From assembly GCA_017941705.1 (NCBI GenBank), contig JAGAVX010000118.1:1-39919 (forward strand): a stretch of 39,919 nt of DNA. Reading direction: 5' to 3'. Under the pieces are notes generated by a model. That model did no database searches. It saw nothing but the letters and a program-made list of their open reading frames with translations, and had not been told where the DNA came from. Positions 1-8,126 of the stretch are shown here, piece after piece; the stretch's first letter is position 1; the number at the start of each line of letters is the position of its first letter. The position numbers and the translations under genes were made by a program. Origin of the DNA: Atopobiaceae bacterium. Lineage in GTDB: Bacteria; Actinomycetota; Coriobacteriia; Coriobacteriales; Atopobiaceae.

Positions 1-81
1 GTGTGGTGCAGGGGCGTGTCCCCGGGACCACAGTCGATGAGGCAACAAACGTATGAAGGAGTTACCCTTGGTGTCACTTAG
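1..81 (+). CDS. possible 3' end of an upstream gene (partial)
   Basis: Frame 1 is open from the window edge to a TAG at 79-81, giving 26 residues that end in YEGVTLGVT. The stretch is too short to identify. In many Gram-positive bacteria the gene before hpt-ftsH is tilS (tRNA-Ile lysidine synthetase), so this could be its C-terminus, but that is an argument from gene order only. Frame 3 is also open for 17 codons, so even the reading frame is uncertain. Confidence 0.25.
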   Translation: MWCRGVSPGPQSMRQQTYEGVTLGVT

Positions 82-103
82 GGGCAATGTCACCAGTCCC
101 AGC

Positions 104-112
104 TGCTAGAAT
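104..112 (+). promoter_or_regulatory. extended -10 promoter candidate for hpt-ftsH
   Basis: TGCTAGAAT has the extended -10 form TGnTAnnnT, about 55 bases before the hpt start. No good -35 hexamer lies 16-18 bases upstream, which is common for extended -10 promoters. Prediction from sequence only. Confidence 0.4.
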
Positions 113-122
113 GTCCCTTTGT

Positions 123-144
123 GGGAACGCGCGGGTGCGTTCCC
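123..144 (+). other. leader hairpin before hpt
   Basis: GGGAACGC and GCGTTCCC form a perfect 8-bp stem around a 6-base loop (131-136), ending 9 bases before the hpt ribosome-binding site. No U-run follows, so it is probably not a terminator. It may affect mRNA stability or access to the Shine-Dalgarno sequence. Confidence 0.45.
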
Positions 145-166
145 GTGAGCTATGGGGAGGCCGTCA

Positions 167-718
167 ATGGCTGAGCAGCAACATCCTGACATCGAGCGCG
201 TTATCCTGAGCGAGCAGGACATCAAGGAGATCGTGGAGCGTCTCGGAAGCGAGGTCTCAAGAGACTACGCTGGCAAGAATCCGCTGGTCATCACGGTGCT
301 GCGCGGGGCCTTCATCTTCACGGCCGACTTCGTCCGCGCCATTACGATACCGTGCGAGGTCGACTTCATGGCCGTCTCGAGCTACGGCTCGGGCGTGAGG
401 AGCTCGGGTGTCGCCCGTATCGTCAAGGACCTCGACACCAACATCGAGGGGCGTCACGTGGTGATCGCCGAGGACGTCCTCGACTCGGGGCTGACGCTGT
501 CACGCCTGATGAACATGCTCAACGACCGCAAGCCCGCGTCGATCTCCGTCTGCGCGTTCGTGGTCAAGGACGTCGCCGACAGGACGTCAGCCGTCGAGCC
601 CAAGTACGTCGGCGCGCATGTGCCCGACGAGTTCATCGTGGGATACGGCCTCGACTACGCCGAGCGCTACCGCAACCTTCCCTACGTGGGCGTACTCAAG
701 CCCGAGGTATACAGCTAG
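167..718 (+). CDS. hpt: hypoxanthine (guanine) phosphoribosyltransferase
   Basis: Cytosolic purine-salvage enzyme joining hypoxanthine or guanine to PRPP to give IMP or GMP. The 183-residue protein has normal length for bacterial HPRT. Visible motifs are LRGAFIF (about 45-51), the PRPP-binding loop VVIAEDVLDSGLTL (98-111) and the C-terminal VGYGLDYAERYRNLPYVGVL, which matches the family ending. An ATG at 152 is also in frame, but GGGGAGG at 154-160 is a good Shine-Dalgarno sequence six bases before the ATG at 167 and would lie inside the longer reading frame, so 167 is preferred. ftsH follows 102 bases downstream; hpt-ftsH order is typical of Gram-positive bacteria and the two are probably co-transcribed. 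Confidence 0.93.
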   Translation: MAEQQHPDIERVILSEQDIKEIVERLGSEVSRDYAGKNPLVITVLRGAFIFTADFVRAITIPCEVDFMAVSSYGSGVRSSGVARIVKDLDTNIEGRHVVIAEDVLDSGLTLSRLMNMLNDRKPASISVCAFVVKDVADRTSAVEPKYVGAHVPDEFIVGYGLDYAERYRNLPYVGVLKPEVYS

Positions 719-820
719 TTTGTTCTGCGAGCCTTGTCCCGTCGGGACGGCATGCGAGAAGCGCCGCCCGTCCGATTGCCATGCGCGGAGGCGAGGCCCC
801 TGAAAGCAAGGAGATAGTTC

Positions 821-2893
821 GTGTCAGATAACGACGATTCACGCAATCCAAAGCCGCGCGGTCCTTACGATCACCGCACGGCAGCCATCTACGCGTTCAT
901 CGTGATCGCCCTGGTGGCGTACATGATCCATAGCTTTAGCCAGGGCTTTGGGGGCAAGCCTCGCGCGACGACTCTCTCGACCAACGAGGTCGTGACGGCC
1001 ATCTCGGAGGATCGCGTCAGCGAGGTCAACTACAAGGTCTCGAACGGCAAGCTCACCGGCTGCTATTGGACCAGCAAGGAGCTCATCGGCAAGAAGAGCT
1101 CCATACGGGAATTTGAGAGCTACTACGTCGGGCCCGACAGCCTGCAGGAGCTGATGGCCGAGCACCCCAAGATCAAGTTCACGATCGATACGGCCGACGG
1201 CTCGATCTGGGAGCTGCTGATCTCGACGGTGATCCCCACCATCATCATGCTGGCTGTCATCCTGTACTTCATGAACCAGATACAGGGTCAGAACGGCAAG
1301 GCGATGAGTTTTGGGCGCACCAAGGCGCAGACCAACGAGGAGACGCGTCCCAAGGTGAAGTTCTCTGACGTCGCCGGCATCGACGAGGCGGTCGAGGAGC
1401 TGCAGGAAGTGCGCGACTTTTTGGCAGAGCCCGAGCGCTACCACAAGATGGGTGCCAAGATTCCGCACGGCGTGCTTTTGGTGGGCCCTCCGGGAACGGG
1501 CAAGACGCTGCTGGCCAAGGCCGTGGCGGGCGAGGCCGGCGTTCCGTTCTTCTCCATCTCTGGCTCAGATTTCGTCGAGATGTTCGTGGGCGTCGGTGCC
1601 AGCCGCGTGCGCGACCTGTTTAAGCAGGCGAAGGAGGCCGCCCCTGCCATCATCTTCATCGACGAGATCGACGCCGTTGGTCGCCAGCGCGGCGCTGGTG
1701 TGGGCGGCAGCCACGACGAGCGCGAGCAGACGCTCAACCAGATGCTTGTCGAGATGGATGGCTTTGAGGACAACTCTGCGGTGATCCTGATCGCGGCTAC
1801 CAACCGCCCTGACATCCTCGACCCCGCGCTGCTTCGTCCCGGCCGCTTTGACCGCCAGGTCACGGTCGACCGACCCGACGTGAAGGGTCGCGAGCAGATC
1901 CTGCGTGTGCACGCCGCCAACAAGCCGCTGCGCGGTGAGGTCGACTTCGAGCGTCTTGCCAAGCTGACGCCGGGCTTTACGGGTGCCGATCTGGCAAACC
2001 TCATGAACGAGTCGGCGCTGCTCGCTGCGCGCAGGCACAAGGAGACCATCGGCATGGCCGAGATCGAGGAGGCCATGGAGCGCGTCATCGCAGGTCCCGA
2101 GAAGAAGGGCCGCGTGATGACCGAGACCGAGCGCCGCACCATCGCCTACCACGAGAGCGGCCATGCGCTGGTGGGGCATCTGCTCGAGAATGCCGACCCT
2201 GTGCACAAGATCAGCATCATCAGCCGCGGTCAGGCCTTGGGATACACGCTCTCGCTGCCCGAGGAGGACCACTTCCTCCAGTCGCGCAGGGCGATGCTCG
2301 ACGACCTGGCGGTGTTCCTTGCCGGTCGTACGGCCGAGGAGCTGTTCTGCGACGACATCACGACGGGCGCGTCCAACGACCTCGAGCGTGCAACCAAGAT
2401 GGCACGCGAGATGGTCACGCGCTACGGCATGAGCGACGCGCTCGGCACGCAGGTGTACGGCGAGGCGCAGCACGAGGTCTTCCTCGGGCGCGACTATGCG
2501 AACCACCAGGATCTTTCAGCCGAGACCACCAAGCGCATCGACGACGAGGTCGAGCGCATCATGCGCGAGGCCCACGAGCGTGCGCGCCAGATTCTCTCGA
2601 CCCATGCCGACCGCATGCACCAGATGGCCTCCGTGCTGCTCGCGCAGGAGACCGTCGAAGGTGACGAGATGACGGCGCTGCTTGACGGCACATACGACGA
2701 GTGGCTTGCCCAGAAGGGCGCGACGTCGGCCGAGCAGAAGGATGCGGGCGATAGAGAGCCTTCTCCGCAGGATAAGGCCGAAGGCGAGGACACGCCAAAG
2801 GATGATGCGTCCGCCGGTGATGTCCCGCGCCACGCCCAGCGTCCGGTGCCGGTGGAGGAACCACTGCCGACGGTGGCTCCGGCACAGGAGTAG
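821..2893 (+). CDS. ftsH: ATP-dependent zinc metalloprotease FtsH
   Basis: Membrane-anchored AAA+ protease that extracts and degrades misfolded membrane proteins and short-lived regulators. The 690-residue protein has two membrane segments (about 21-39 and 132-151) around an extracytoplasmic domain. Next come the AAA domain with Walker A GPPGTGKT (222-229), Walker B IIFIDEID (277-284) and second region of homology [20 protein letters not shown], then the M41 peptidase domain with zinc motif HESGH (444-448). The last 50 or so residues are an acidic, Pro-rich tail typical of actinobacterial FtsH. Translation starts at GTG 821 behind AAGGAG. A strong terminator follows at 2944. All catalytic motifs are intact. 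Confidence 0.97.
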   Translation: MSDNDDSRNPKPRGPYDHRTAAIYAFIVIALVAYMIHSFSQGFGGKPRATTLSTNEVVTAISEDRVSEVNYKVSNGKLTGCYWTSKELIGKKSSIREFESYYVGPDSLQELMAEHPKIKFTIDTADGSIWELLISTVIPTIIMLAVILYFMNQIQGQNGKAMSFGRTKAQTNEETRPKVKFSDVAGIDEAVEELQEVRDFLAEPERYHKMGAKIPHGVLLVGPPGTGKTLLAKAVAGEAGVPFFSISGSDFVEMFVGVGASRVRDLFKQAKEAAPAIIFIDEIDAVGRQRGAGVGGSHDEREQTLNQMLVEMDGFEDNSAVILIAATNRPDILDPALLRPGRFDRQVTVDRPDVKGREQILRVHAANKPLRGEVDFERLAKLTPGFTGADLANLMNESALLAARRHKETIGMAEIEEAMERVIAGPEKKGRVMTETERRTIAYHESGHALVGHLLENADPVHKISIISRGQALGYTLSLPEEDHFLQSRRAMLDDLAVFLAGRTAEELFCDDITTGASNDLERATKMAREMVTRYGMSDALGTQVYGEAQHEVFLGRDYANHQDLSAETTKRIDDEVERIMREAHERARQILSTHADRMHQMASVLLAQETVEGDEMTALLDGTYDEWLAQKGATSAEQKDAGDREPSPQDKAEGEDTPKDDASAGDVPRHAQRPVPVEEPLPTVAPAQE

Positions 2894-2943
2894 CACCGAA
2901 GCTCTGCAGCGATAGCCAGGCCGGCTGCGACGAGTCATGACAG

Positions 2944-2985
2944 GCGCCTGCCACGGGGAGAACCCTCGTGGCAGGCGCTCTTTTT
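2944..2985 (+). terminator. Rho-independent terminator after ftsH
   Basis: A perfect 12-bp stem (2944-2955 with 2967-2978, GCGCCTGCCACG/CGTGGCAGGCGC) with an 11-base loop is followed by TCTTTTT. It closes the hpt-ftsH unit. Confidence 0.9.
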
Positions 2986-3012
2986 GTCGGGGCAGGCCGG
3001 GCTGCACTCATT

Positions 3013-3040
3013 CACAGGTGCGAAACCATCCGCACCTGTG
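3013..3040. promoter_or_regulatory. 10-bp inverted repeat, operator candidate before the aminotransferase
   Basis: CACAGGTGCG (3013-3022) and CGCACCTGTG (3031-3040) are perfect inverted repeats separated by AAACCATC. The right arm ends seven bases before a TACAAT -10 box at 3048, so the repeat covers the -35 region. That placement suits a repressor operator. It lacks a U-run and comes after the ftsH terminator, so a second terminator is unlikely. Confidence 0.5.
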
Positions 3041-3047
3041 CCGCGCG

Positions 3048-3053
3048 TACAAT
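3048..3053 (+). promoter_or_regulatory. -10 box candidate (TACAAT)
   Basis: TACAAT lies 31 bases before the start codon of the aminotransferase. The -35 position is occupied by the inverted repeat at 3013-3040 and shows no consensus hexamer, so an activator or repressor may act here. Confidence 0.45.
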
Positions 3054-3083
3054 GGGTTGGTCAACAGAACGATAGGAGTTCGC

Positions 3084-4265
3084 ATGTCCATCAACGAGAA
3101 GAGCTATGCGTATGGCGCCGCCAAGTCGTCCATCCGCGAGATCGCCGCTTACGGTGCGGCACGCAAGGCGCAGGTAGGCGCTGAGAACGTCTATGACTTC
3201 AGCCTGGGCAACCCGTCCATCCCCGCGCCCGATGCGGTGCGCGCCTCCATTGCGCGCAGCATCGAGCTGCCGCCCACGCAGCTGCACGGCTATACGCCCG
3301 CAGCCGGCCTACCCTCCGCGCGCGAGGCGGTCGCCAAGTCGCTCAATCGTCGCTTTGGCACCAACTACGGCCCGGGCGACCTGTATCTCACCTGCGGTGC
3401 GGCCGCATCGCTTTCCATCAGCTTCCACGCGCTGGTCAACCCTGGTGACGAGGTCATCGTCATCGCCCCATACTTCCCCGAGTACCGCGTCTGGATCGAG
3501 ACTTCGGGTGCGACTTGCGTGGAGGTCATGGCAGACGCCGCCACCTTCCAGATCGACACCGAGGCTGTCGCCGCGGCGATCACCCCGCACACCAAGGCGG
3601 TCGTGATCAACTCGCCCAACAATCCCGTTGGCTCGATCTACTCGGCCGCCAACCTGCAGGCCCTGGCAGACGTGCTGCACGAGCACGAGGATCAGCTTGG
3701 GACGCAGATCTACCTCATCGCCGACGAGCCCTACCGCGAGATTGCCTTTGGCTACGAGGTTCCCTGGGTACCCGCCATCTATGACCGTACGATCGTCTGC
3801 TACTCGTACTCCAAGAGCCTCTCGCTGCCGGGCGAGCGCATCGGCTGGGTGCTGGTCCCCGACACCAACCCCGACCACGACCGGCTCGTGCTCTCGGTCG
3901 CGGGCGCGGGCCGCAAGCTCGGCTTTGTCTGCGCCCCGGCACTCTTCCAGCGCGTGATCATGGACTGCGTGGACGAGCCCTCCGATGTCGAGGCGTACGC
4001 GCGCAATCGCGTGGCGCTGACCGAGGGGCTTGGCAAGCTGGGCTACGAGTACATCGAGCCGCAGGGCGCGTTCTACCTGTGGGTCAAGGCGTTGGAGCCT
4101 GACGCCGAGGCGTTCTTCGAGAAGTGCAAGGCGCTGGATCTGCTGCCGGTTCCCTCCGACTCGTTTGGCTGCCCGGGCTGGATTCGCATCGGCTACTGCG
4201 TGAGCTACGAGACCATCGTGAACTCTATGCCCGCTTGGGCCAAGCTCAAGGAGCAGTACGCGTAA
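3084..4265 (+). CDS. PLP-dependent aminotransferase, class I/II
   Basis: Fold-type I aminotransferase of the aspartate-aminotransferase-like group (COG0436); it moves an amino group between an amino acid and a 2-oxo acid using pyridoxal phosphate. The 393-residue protein has normal length. Visible elements are NSPNNPVG (176-183), ADEPY (213-217, ring-contacting Asp and Tyr), the Schiff-base lysine K244 in SYSKSLSLPGERIGW, and R252 contacting the phosphate. Substrate cannot be read from sequence. Start chosen at ATG 3084, with AGGAG at 3074-3078; an upstream in-frame extension would run through the ftsH terminator. It appears to be a single-gene unit with its own promoter and a palindromic operator candidate. 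A second, unrelated-looking aminotransferase lies at 8.1-9.3 kb. Confidence 0.9.
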   Translation: MSINEKSYAYGAAKSSIREIAAYGAARKAQVGAENVYDFSLGNPSIPAPDAVRASIARSIELPPTQLHGYTPAAGLPSAREAVAKSLNRRFGTNYGPGDLYLTCGAAASLSISFHALVNPGDEVIVIAPYFPEYRVWIETSGATCVEVMADAATFQIDTEAVAAAITPHTKAVVINSPNNPVGSIYSAANLQALADVLHEHEDQLGTQIYLIADEPYREIAFGYEVPWVPAIYDRTIVCYSYSKSLSLPGERIGWVLVPDTNPDHDRLVLSVAGAGRKLGFVCAPALFQRVIMDCVDEPSDVEAYARNRVALTEGLGKLGYEYIEPQGAFYLWVKALEPDAEAFFEKCKALDLLPVPSDSFGCPGWIRIGYCVSYETIVNSMPAWAKLKEQYA

Positions 4266-4333
4266 CCTGGGGCTCGTGGCTACCGCGTGCCGTGCGGTGC
4301 CGCGTGCGATCGCGACTCTAAGAATTGTGGTAC

Positions 4334-4376
4334 GTTGGGGCTGCGCCCTTCCCGTCAAGGGGGGTGCGGCCCCAAC
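4334..4376 (+). other. long leader hairpin before the PHP-domain gene
   Basis: Arms 4334-4348 (GTTGGGGCTGCGCCC) and 4362-4376 (GGGTGCGGCCCCAAC) pair over 15 positions with two G-U pairs on the + transcript, around a 13-base loop. The element lies 32 bases before the start codon and lacks a downstream U-run. It could also attenuate read-through from the aminotransferase. Confidence 0.5.
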
Positions 4377-4407
4377 GCATAGGACTGCCAAGCGCAAAGG
4401 AACTGCC

Positions 4408-5211
4408 ATGCTGCATCTTGCCTGCGACACCCATACGCATACCATCTTCTCGCGCCATGCCTACTCGACCGTGGAGGAGAACGTGCGCGCGGCTGCCGAG
4501 CGGCGCTTCGAGCTGCTGGGGGTGACCGACCACTTCTCGCCGATGATCCACGGCGTGGGTCCCGAGGGTGCGAGCATGCGCGAGTTTCAGGAGTTCATCA
4601 ACATGAGGATGTGGCCCCGCGTGTGGTATGGTATCCAGCTCATGCACGGCTGCGAGGCGGATATCGTGGACCTTGACGGGCATCTCTTTGGCTGGGACGT
4701 TCCCGTGACATACCATCTGAGCGTGCCGGCCGAGCCTCCCTACACCATGCTGCAGAATCAGGTCTTCTCGCAGTGCGACTATGTGGTTGCCAGCGTGCAC
4801 GAGCACCGGTGGGCCGATGATGCCACGCGCGAGCAGGTCACGCAGATGTACCTACGCGCGCTCGAGCATCCCAAGGTGCTGATACTGGGCCATCCTGGGC
4901 GTAGCGGACTCGACTTTGACGCAGAAGCCGTCGCCGAGGCGGCGCGCGATGCGGGAAAGCTCATCGAGATCAACGAGGGCAGCCTGTTTGGGCGCAACCA
5001 CGCACACGAGCGCTGTGCGGAGATCGCTCGTGCGTGTGCACGTGTGGGATGCATGGTCTCGACGGCGTCTGACGCGCACATCTCCTACGACGTGGCACGC
5101 CTCGATCGCGTGCGAGAGCTGCTGGAAGGCGTGGACTTTCCGCCGCGCCTCGTTGCCACACGTGATGCCGAGACGTTCCAGGGCGTTTGGAGGCGTGCCC
5201 TCGGTCTGTAA
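4408..5211 (+). CDS. PHP-domain metal-dependent hydrolase (YcdX-like)
   Basis: PHP-superfamily phosphoesterase of 267 residues, with metal ligands in the expected order: DTHTH (D7, H9, H11), a TDH at about 40-42, GCEADIVD, VHEH, GHPGR and the final SDAH. Such domains bind three metal ions and hydrolyse phosphoesters; stand-alone members include histidinol-phosphatase-like and YcdX-like enzymes. No histidine-biosynthesis neighbours are seen, so a general phosphatase role is more likely than HisK. The ATG at 4408 has AAAGGAA at the right distance; in-frame codons upstream run through the leader hairpin and are rejected. It converges with xth, whose stop lies 11 bases away. Confidence 0.82.
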   Translation: MLHLACDTHTHTIFSRHAYSTVEENVRAAAERRFELLGVTDHFSPMIHGVGPEGASMREFQEFINMRMWPRVWYGIQLMHGCEADIVDLDGHLFGWDVPVTYHLSVPAEPPYTMLQNQVFSQCDYVVASVHEHRWADDATREQVTQMYLRALEHPKVLILGHPGRSGLDFDAEAVAEAARDAGKLIEINEGSLFGRNHAHERCAEIARACARVGCMVSTASDAHISYDVARLDRVRELLEGVDFPPRLVATRDAETFQGVWRRALGL

Positions 5212-5222
5212 CGGCCCTGCGG

Positions 5223-6008
5223 CTATAGGGTGATCGAGAGCCCCACAGGGCAATGGTCGCTGCCAAACACCTCGCTGTAGATGGAGGCGCTGGTCACCTG
5301 GTCGGCTACGCGGTCGCTCACGAGGAAGTAGTCGATGCGCCAGCCGGCGTTGTTCTGGCGCGCGCGTCCGCGATAGCTCCACCAACTGTATGCGCCCGTG
5401 AGGTCGGGGTGGCGTGTGCGGAACGTGTCAGTGAATCCGGCGCCGAGCAGCTTGGTGAAGCTCTCGCGCTCCTCGTCCGAGAAGCCGGCGTTGCCGCGGT
5501 TGGGACCCGGGTTCTTGAGGTCGATCTCATTGTGGGCAACGTTGAAGTCGCCGCAGGTAACCACTGGCTTGTCCTGGTCAAGCTCCTGGAGGAACGTGCG
5601 GTAGGCGTCGTCCCAGACGAGTCTGGCATCGATGCGCTTGAGGCCGTCCTGCGCGTTGGGCGTGTATACGTCGACGAACCAGAACGTGGGGAACTCGAGC
5701 GCGCAGACGCGGCCCTCGTCGTCTGCCTCACTGCTGCCAATCTGGCGGATGACCTGCAGCGGCTCCTCCTTGCTGAACACGGCCGTTCCCGAGTAGCCCT
5801 TGCGTGCGGCGTAGTTCCACGTCTGGTGGTAGCCCGGCAGGTCGAGCTCGATCTGCCCCTCCTGCAGCTTGGTCTCTTGGATGGCAAAGATGTCCGCGTC
5901 AAACTGCGCGAAGATCTCGGGGAAGGAGGGGTCCTTCTTCATGGTGGCGCGCAGGCCGTTGACGTTCCATGAGACAAAGCGCTGCTCGCGCGCGGTGGGT
6001 GTGGGCAT
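5223..6008 (-). CDS. xth: exodeoxyribonuclease III / AP endonuclease
   Basis: DNA-repair nuclease of the endonuclease-exonuclease-phosphatase fold that cuts at abasic sites and removes 3' blocking groups. The 261-residue protein carries the family motifs: SWNVNGLR (13-20), QETKL with metal ligand E45, DVYTPN, CGDFNVAHNEIDL (active-site Asp and Asn), YSWWSYR and the final SDHCPVGL with the catalytic His. AAAGGAG lies seven bases before the ATG. The gene has its own -10 candidate in the gap behind the patatin gene. It resembles the ExoA branch of Gram-positive bacteria. Confidence 0.95.
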   Translation of the reverse strand: MPTPTAREQRFVSWNVNGLRATMKKDPSFPEIFAQFDADIFAIQETKLQEGQIELDLPGYHQTWNYAARKGYSGTAVFSKEEPLQVIRQIGSSEADDEGRVCALEFPTFWFVDVYTPNAQDGLKRIDARLVWDDAYRTFLQELDQDKPVVTCGDFNVAHNEIDLKNPGPNRGNAGFSDEERESFTKLLGAGFTDTFRTRHPDLTGAYSWWSYRGRARQNNAGWRIDYFLVSDRVADQVTSASIYSEVFGSDHCPVGLSITL

Positions 6009-6052
6009 GGCTGCTCCTTTGTGGCGTGGTGAGCGACGATCGCGGTGCGCCC

Positions 6053-6092
6053 AGGGGACAGTCCCCTAGATGCACCTGACGTGCTCAGTATA
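6053..6092 (-). promoter_or_regulatory. -10 candidate and small palindrome before xth
   Basis: On the minus strand TATACT (complement of 6087-6092) could serve as a -10 box for xth. Just downstream lies the palindrome AGGGGAC-A-GTCCCCT (6053-6067) in the leader. No clear -35 is visible. Confidence 0.3.
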
Positions 6093-6104
6093 TCGGTTGT
6101 CGCG

Positions 6105-7025
6105 TTAGAGGCCCACGAACTCCGTGAGGCGGTCGAGCTCCTCGCGCAGCTGGTCGTGGCCCATGGCGTAGGCGCGCTGCAGCCTGGTGGTGTCGAGCGT
6201 GCCGTTGCTCACGGGCATCTCGCGCGGTCTGATGACCAGCGCCCGTCCCTCCCGTTCCAGCCGGGCGATGCGGTCGAGCTCGGCATTGTAGCGCTCGGGG
6301 CGCGTCAGCGTGGCCTCGAGGACGTGTGGCATTCCGCCGAGCAGCCGGCCAAACACGGCGCGCTCCACGGACGAAACAGGCTTCTTGTGGTACCCGGCAG
6401 GCCGGGTGGCAAGCATGACAAAACGCTCGTAGCCGTCCTGCTCGGCCAGGTGCAGGGGAAGTCCGGCCCCAACGCCAAGGCCGCCGTCGTAGTAGGTCTT
6501 CCCGTCAAGGGGCAGCGGCTTCATGGCGATGGGGATGGTGGAGCTTGCCCTCACTCGGTTGATCATCTGCCAGACGTCAGGCATGTCGTCCTTGGTGAAG
6601 CTGACGCTGCGGCCGGTGCTCGCCTCGAACGCCTGGATGCGGATACGTGCCGGATTGGCGACGAACGTCTCCCACGCAAAGCCGCAAAAACCGTCGCGAA
6701 TGCAGCCCTCGTACAGGTAGTCCGCGTTGAAGTAGCCCCTCCCGCGCAAGAAGCTGCCCATGCCGCCGACGGGCTCGTCACCGTCGATGGCGAGAAAGGC
6801 CATGTGCACGCGCGTCTGGTCTCGCGACACGTAGTTGATAGTGTGGCTGGCACCCGCCGATATGCCACAGGCGTAGTCAAAGTAGATGCCCTGCTCGAGC
6901 AGCAGGTTGACCATGCCCGCCGTGTAAGCCCCGCGATAGCCGCCTCCCTCAAAGACGAGCGCGCAGCCGTGCACGTTGTTGGTGATCTGTTTGTCTGGGG
7001 CGCCCGTTTGCCCTGTACCCGTCAT
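6105..7025 (-). CDS. patatin-like phospholipase family protein
   Basis: Predicted cytosolic lipid acyl hydrolase (COG4667-like) of 306 residues. It has the oxyanion-hole motif GGGYRG (27-32), the nucleophile elbow GISAGAS with Ser56, and the second dyad residue in YYDGG (D180), so the Ser-Asp dyad is complete. There is no signal peptide. Start ATG is supported by GGGGAGG eight bases upstream. It lies 97 bases upstream of xth on the same strand and is divergent from the sirtuin gene. Natural substrate unknown. Confidence 0.85.
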   Translation of the reverse strand: MTGTGQTGAPDKQITNNVHGCALVFEGGGYRGAYTAGMVNLLLEQGIYFDYACGISAGASHTINYVSRDQTRVHMAFLAIDGDEPVGGMGSFLRGRGYFNADYLYEGCIRDGFCGFAWETFVANPARIRIQAFEASTGRSVSFTKDDMPDVWQMINRVRASSTIPIAMKPLPLDGKTYYDGGLGVGAGLPLHLAEQDGYERFVMLATRPAGYHKKPVSSVERAVFGRLLGGMPHVLEATLTRPERYNAELDRIARLEREGRALVIRPREMPVSNGTLDTTRLQRAYAMGHDQLREELDRLTEFVGL

Positions 7026-7152
7026 TTCCGATGCCTCCCCTCGTCGTTAGCATCAAAGGGCAATGGTACTCCAATCGGCGTGTGCAAGGGATTGCTTGCG
7101 TGCGATGTGGCGTAGTATGGCGATAAGAATCGCGGCGAGAGGGGAGACTGGC

Positions 7153-7890
7153 ATGGGCATGACAATCACCGATCCGCAGGAGGCAGCGCTTGAGCTCAAG
7201 GAGCGCGTGGGCAGGGCCCAGCGTGTGGTGTTCTTTGGCGGCGCGGGAGTCTCGACGGCAAGCGGCATTCCCGACTTTCGCAGCGAGGACGGCCTCTATC
7301 ACCAGCACTTCAAGTACCCGCCCGAGACCATGCTCAGCCACCGCTTTTACGAGACGCACACCGAGGAGTTCTACGACTTCTACCGCGAGCGCATGATTTG
7401 CCTTACGGCCAAGCCCAACCGGGCACACTACAAGCTGGCGGAGCTCGAGCAGGAAGGAAAGCTCCTGGCGGTCGTGACGCAGAACATCGACGGCCTGCAT
7501 CAGGCAGCGGGCTCGCGCATGGTGCTCGAGCTGCACGGATCGGTGCATCGCAACATCTGCCAGCGCTGCGGTCACACGTACAGTGCCGAATGGGTTCTAG
7601 GCACTAAGGGCGTGCCGGTCTGTGAGGAGTGCGGCGGTCCGATCAAGCCCGACGTGGTGCTTTACGAGGAGAGCCTGGACGACGACGTCATCTCCACGAG
7701 CCTACGCGCCATCGCCAGCTGTGACATGCTCATCGTGGGTGGCACCAGTCTGGTGGTCTATCCCGCCGCGGGGCTCATCCGTTACTTCCAGGGGGACCAG
7801 CTGGTCATCTGCAACCTCCAGCCGACGCCGCAGGACGCCAGCGCCGACCTGCTGTGTGCCTGCGACATTGCGAAGGCGTTTGACTGGTAG
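7153..7890 (+). CDS. cobB: NAD-dependent protein deacylase, sirtuin family
   Basis: Sir2-type enzyme that removes acetyl or other acyl groups from lysine using NAD+. The 245-residue protein shows GAGVSTASGIPDFR (30-43), TQNIDGLH (109-116), the catalytic His in LHGS (H128), zinc cysteines C136/C139 and C157/C160, and GTSLVVYPAAGL. The segment VVLYEESLDD is typical of the bacterial class. ATG 7153 follows GGGGAGA; an alternative ATG two codons downstream also exists, and upstream in-frame codons lack a ribosome-binding site. It is transcribed divergently from the patatin gene, and its 3' end borders the first palindrome array. Confidence 0.92.
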   Translation: MGMTITDPQEAALELKERVGRAQRVVFFGGAGVSTASGIPDFRSEDGLYHQHFKYPPETMLSHRFYETHTEEFYDFYRERMICLTAKPNRAHYKLAELEQEGKLLAVVTQNIDGLHQAAGSRMVLELHGSVHRNICQRCGHTYSAEWVLGTKGVPVCEECGGPIKPDVVLYEESLDDDVISTSLRAIASCDMLIVGGTSLVVYPAAGLIRYFQGDQLVICNLQPTPQDASADLLCACDIAKAFDW

Positions 7891-7911
7891 GCCATCGCGC
7901 GGCGCGGAGCT

Positions 7912-8091
7912 TATCGACTATGGACGGCGCCTGGCGCCTTTTCACGTCTCAGGCGTCCACAGTGGGCGACTGTGGACGCCTGAGACGTGAAAAGGCTCTA
8001 TTTAGGCCGGTTTATCGTTAGAGCCGTCCACAGTGCTTGACTATGGACGATAGAGGCGCAAAAGCCCGCTCCATGGCGTACATAGTGGCGA
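7912..8091. repeat. array of mirrored palindromic repeats, copy 1
   Basis: Between the convergent sirtuin and aminotransferase genes lie four units of CGTCCACAGT-N5-ACTGTGGACG: a right half at 7917-7926, a full unit at 7954-7978 inside a perfect 27-bp stem (7937-7963 with 7969-7995, loop GGGCG), a full unit at 8025-8049 with one mismatch, and a degenerate unit from 8077. Centres are at about 7914, 7966, 8037 and 8089, spaced 52, 71 and 52 bp. Units are flanked by mirrored TTTT-nCGTCT and AGACGn-AAAA blocks. The same pattern recurs at 19667-19805. The stem has T on its 5' side and A on its 3' side, the reverse of a terminator. Confidence 0.85.
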
Positions 8092-8126
8092 AAGCGGACG
8101 CCGGAGGGCAGGCTCGTGCGGCGCGT

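Noticed and set aside
7912..8091. CRISPR-like array
   Set aside because: Units are mirrored palindromes and the linkers are conserved between the two arrays, unlike unique spacers. No cas genes.
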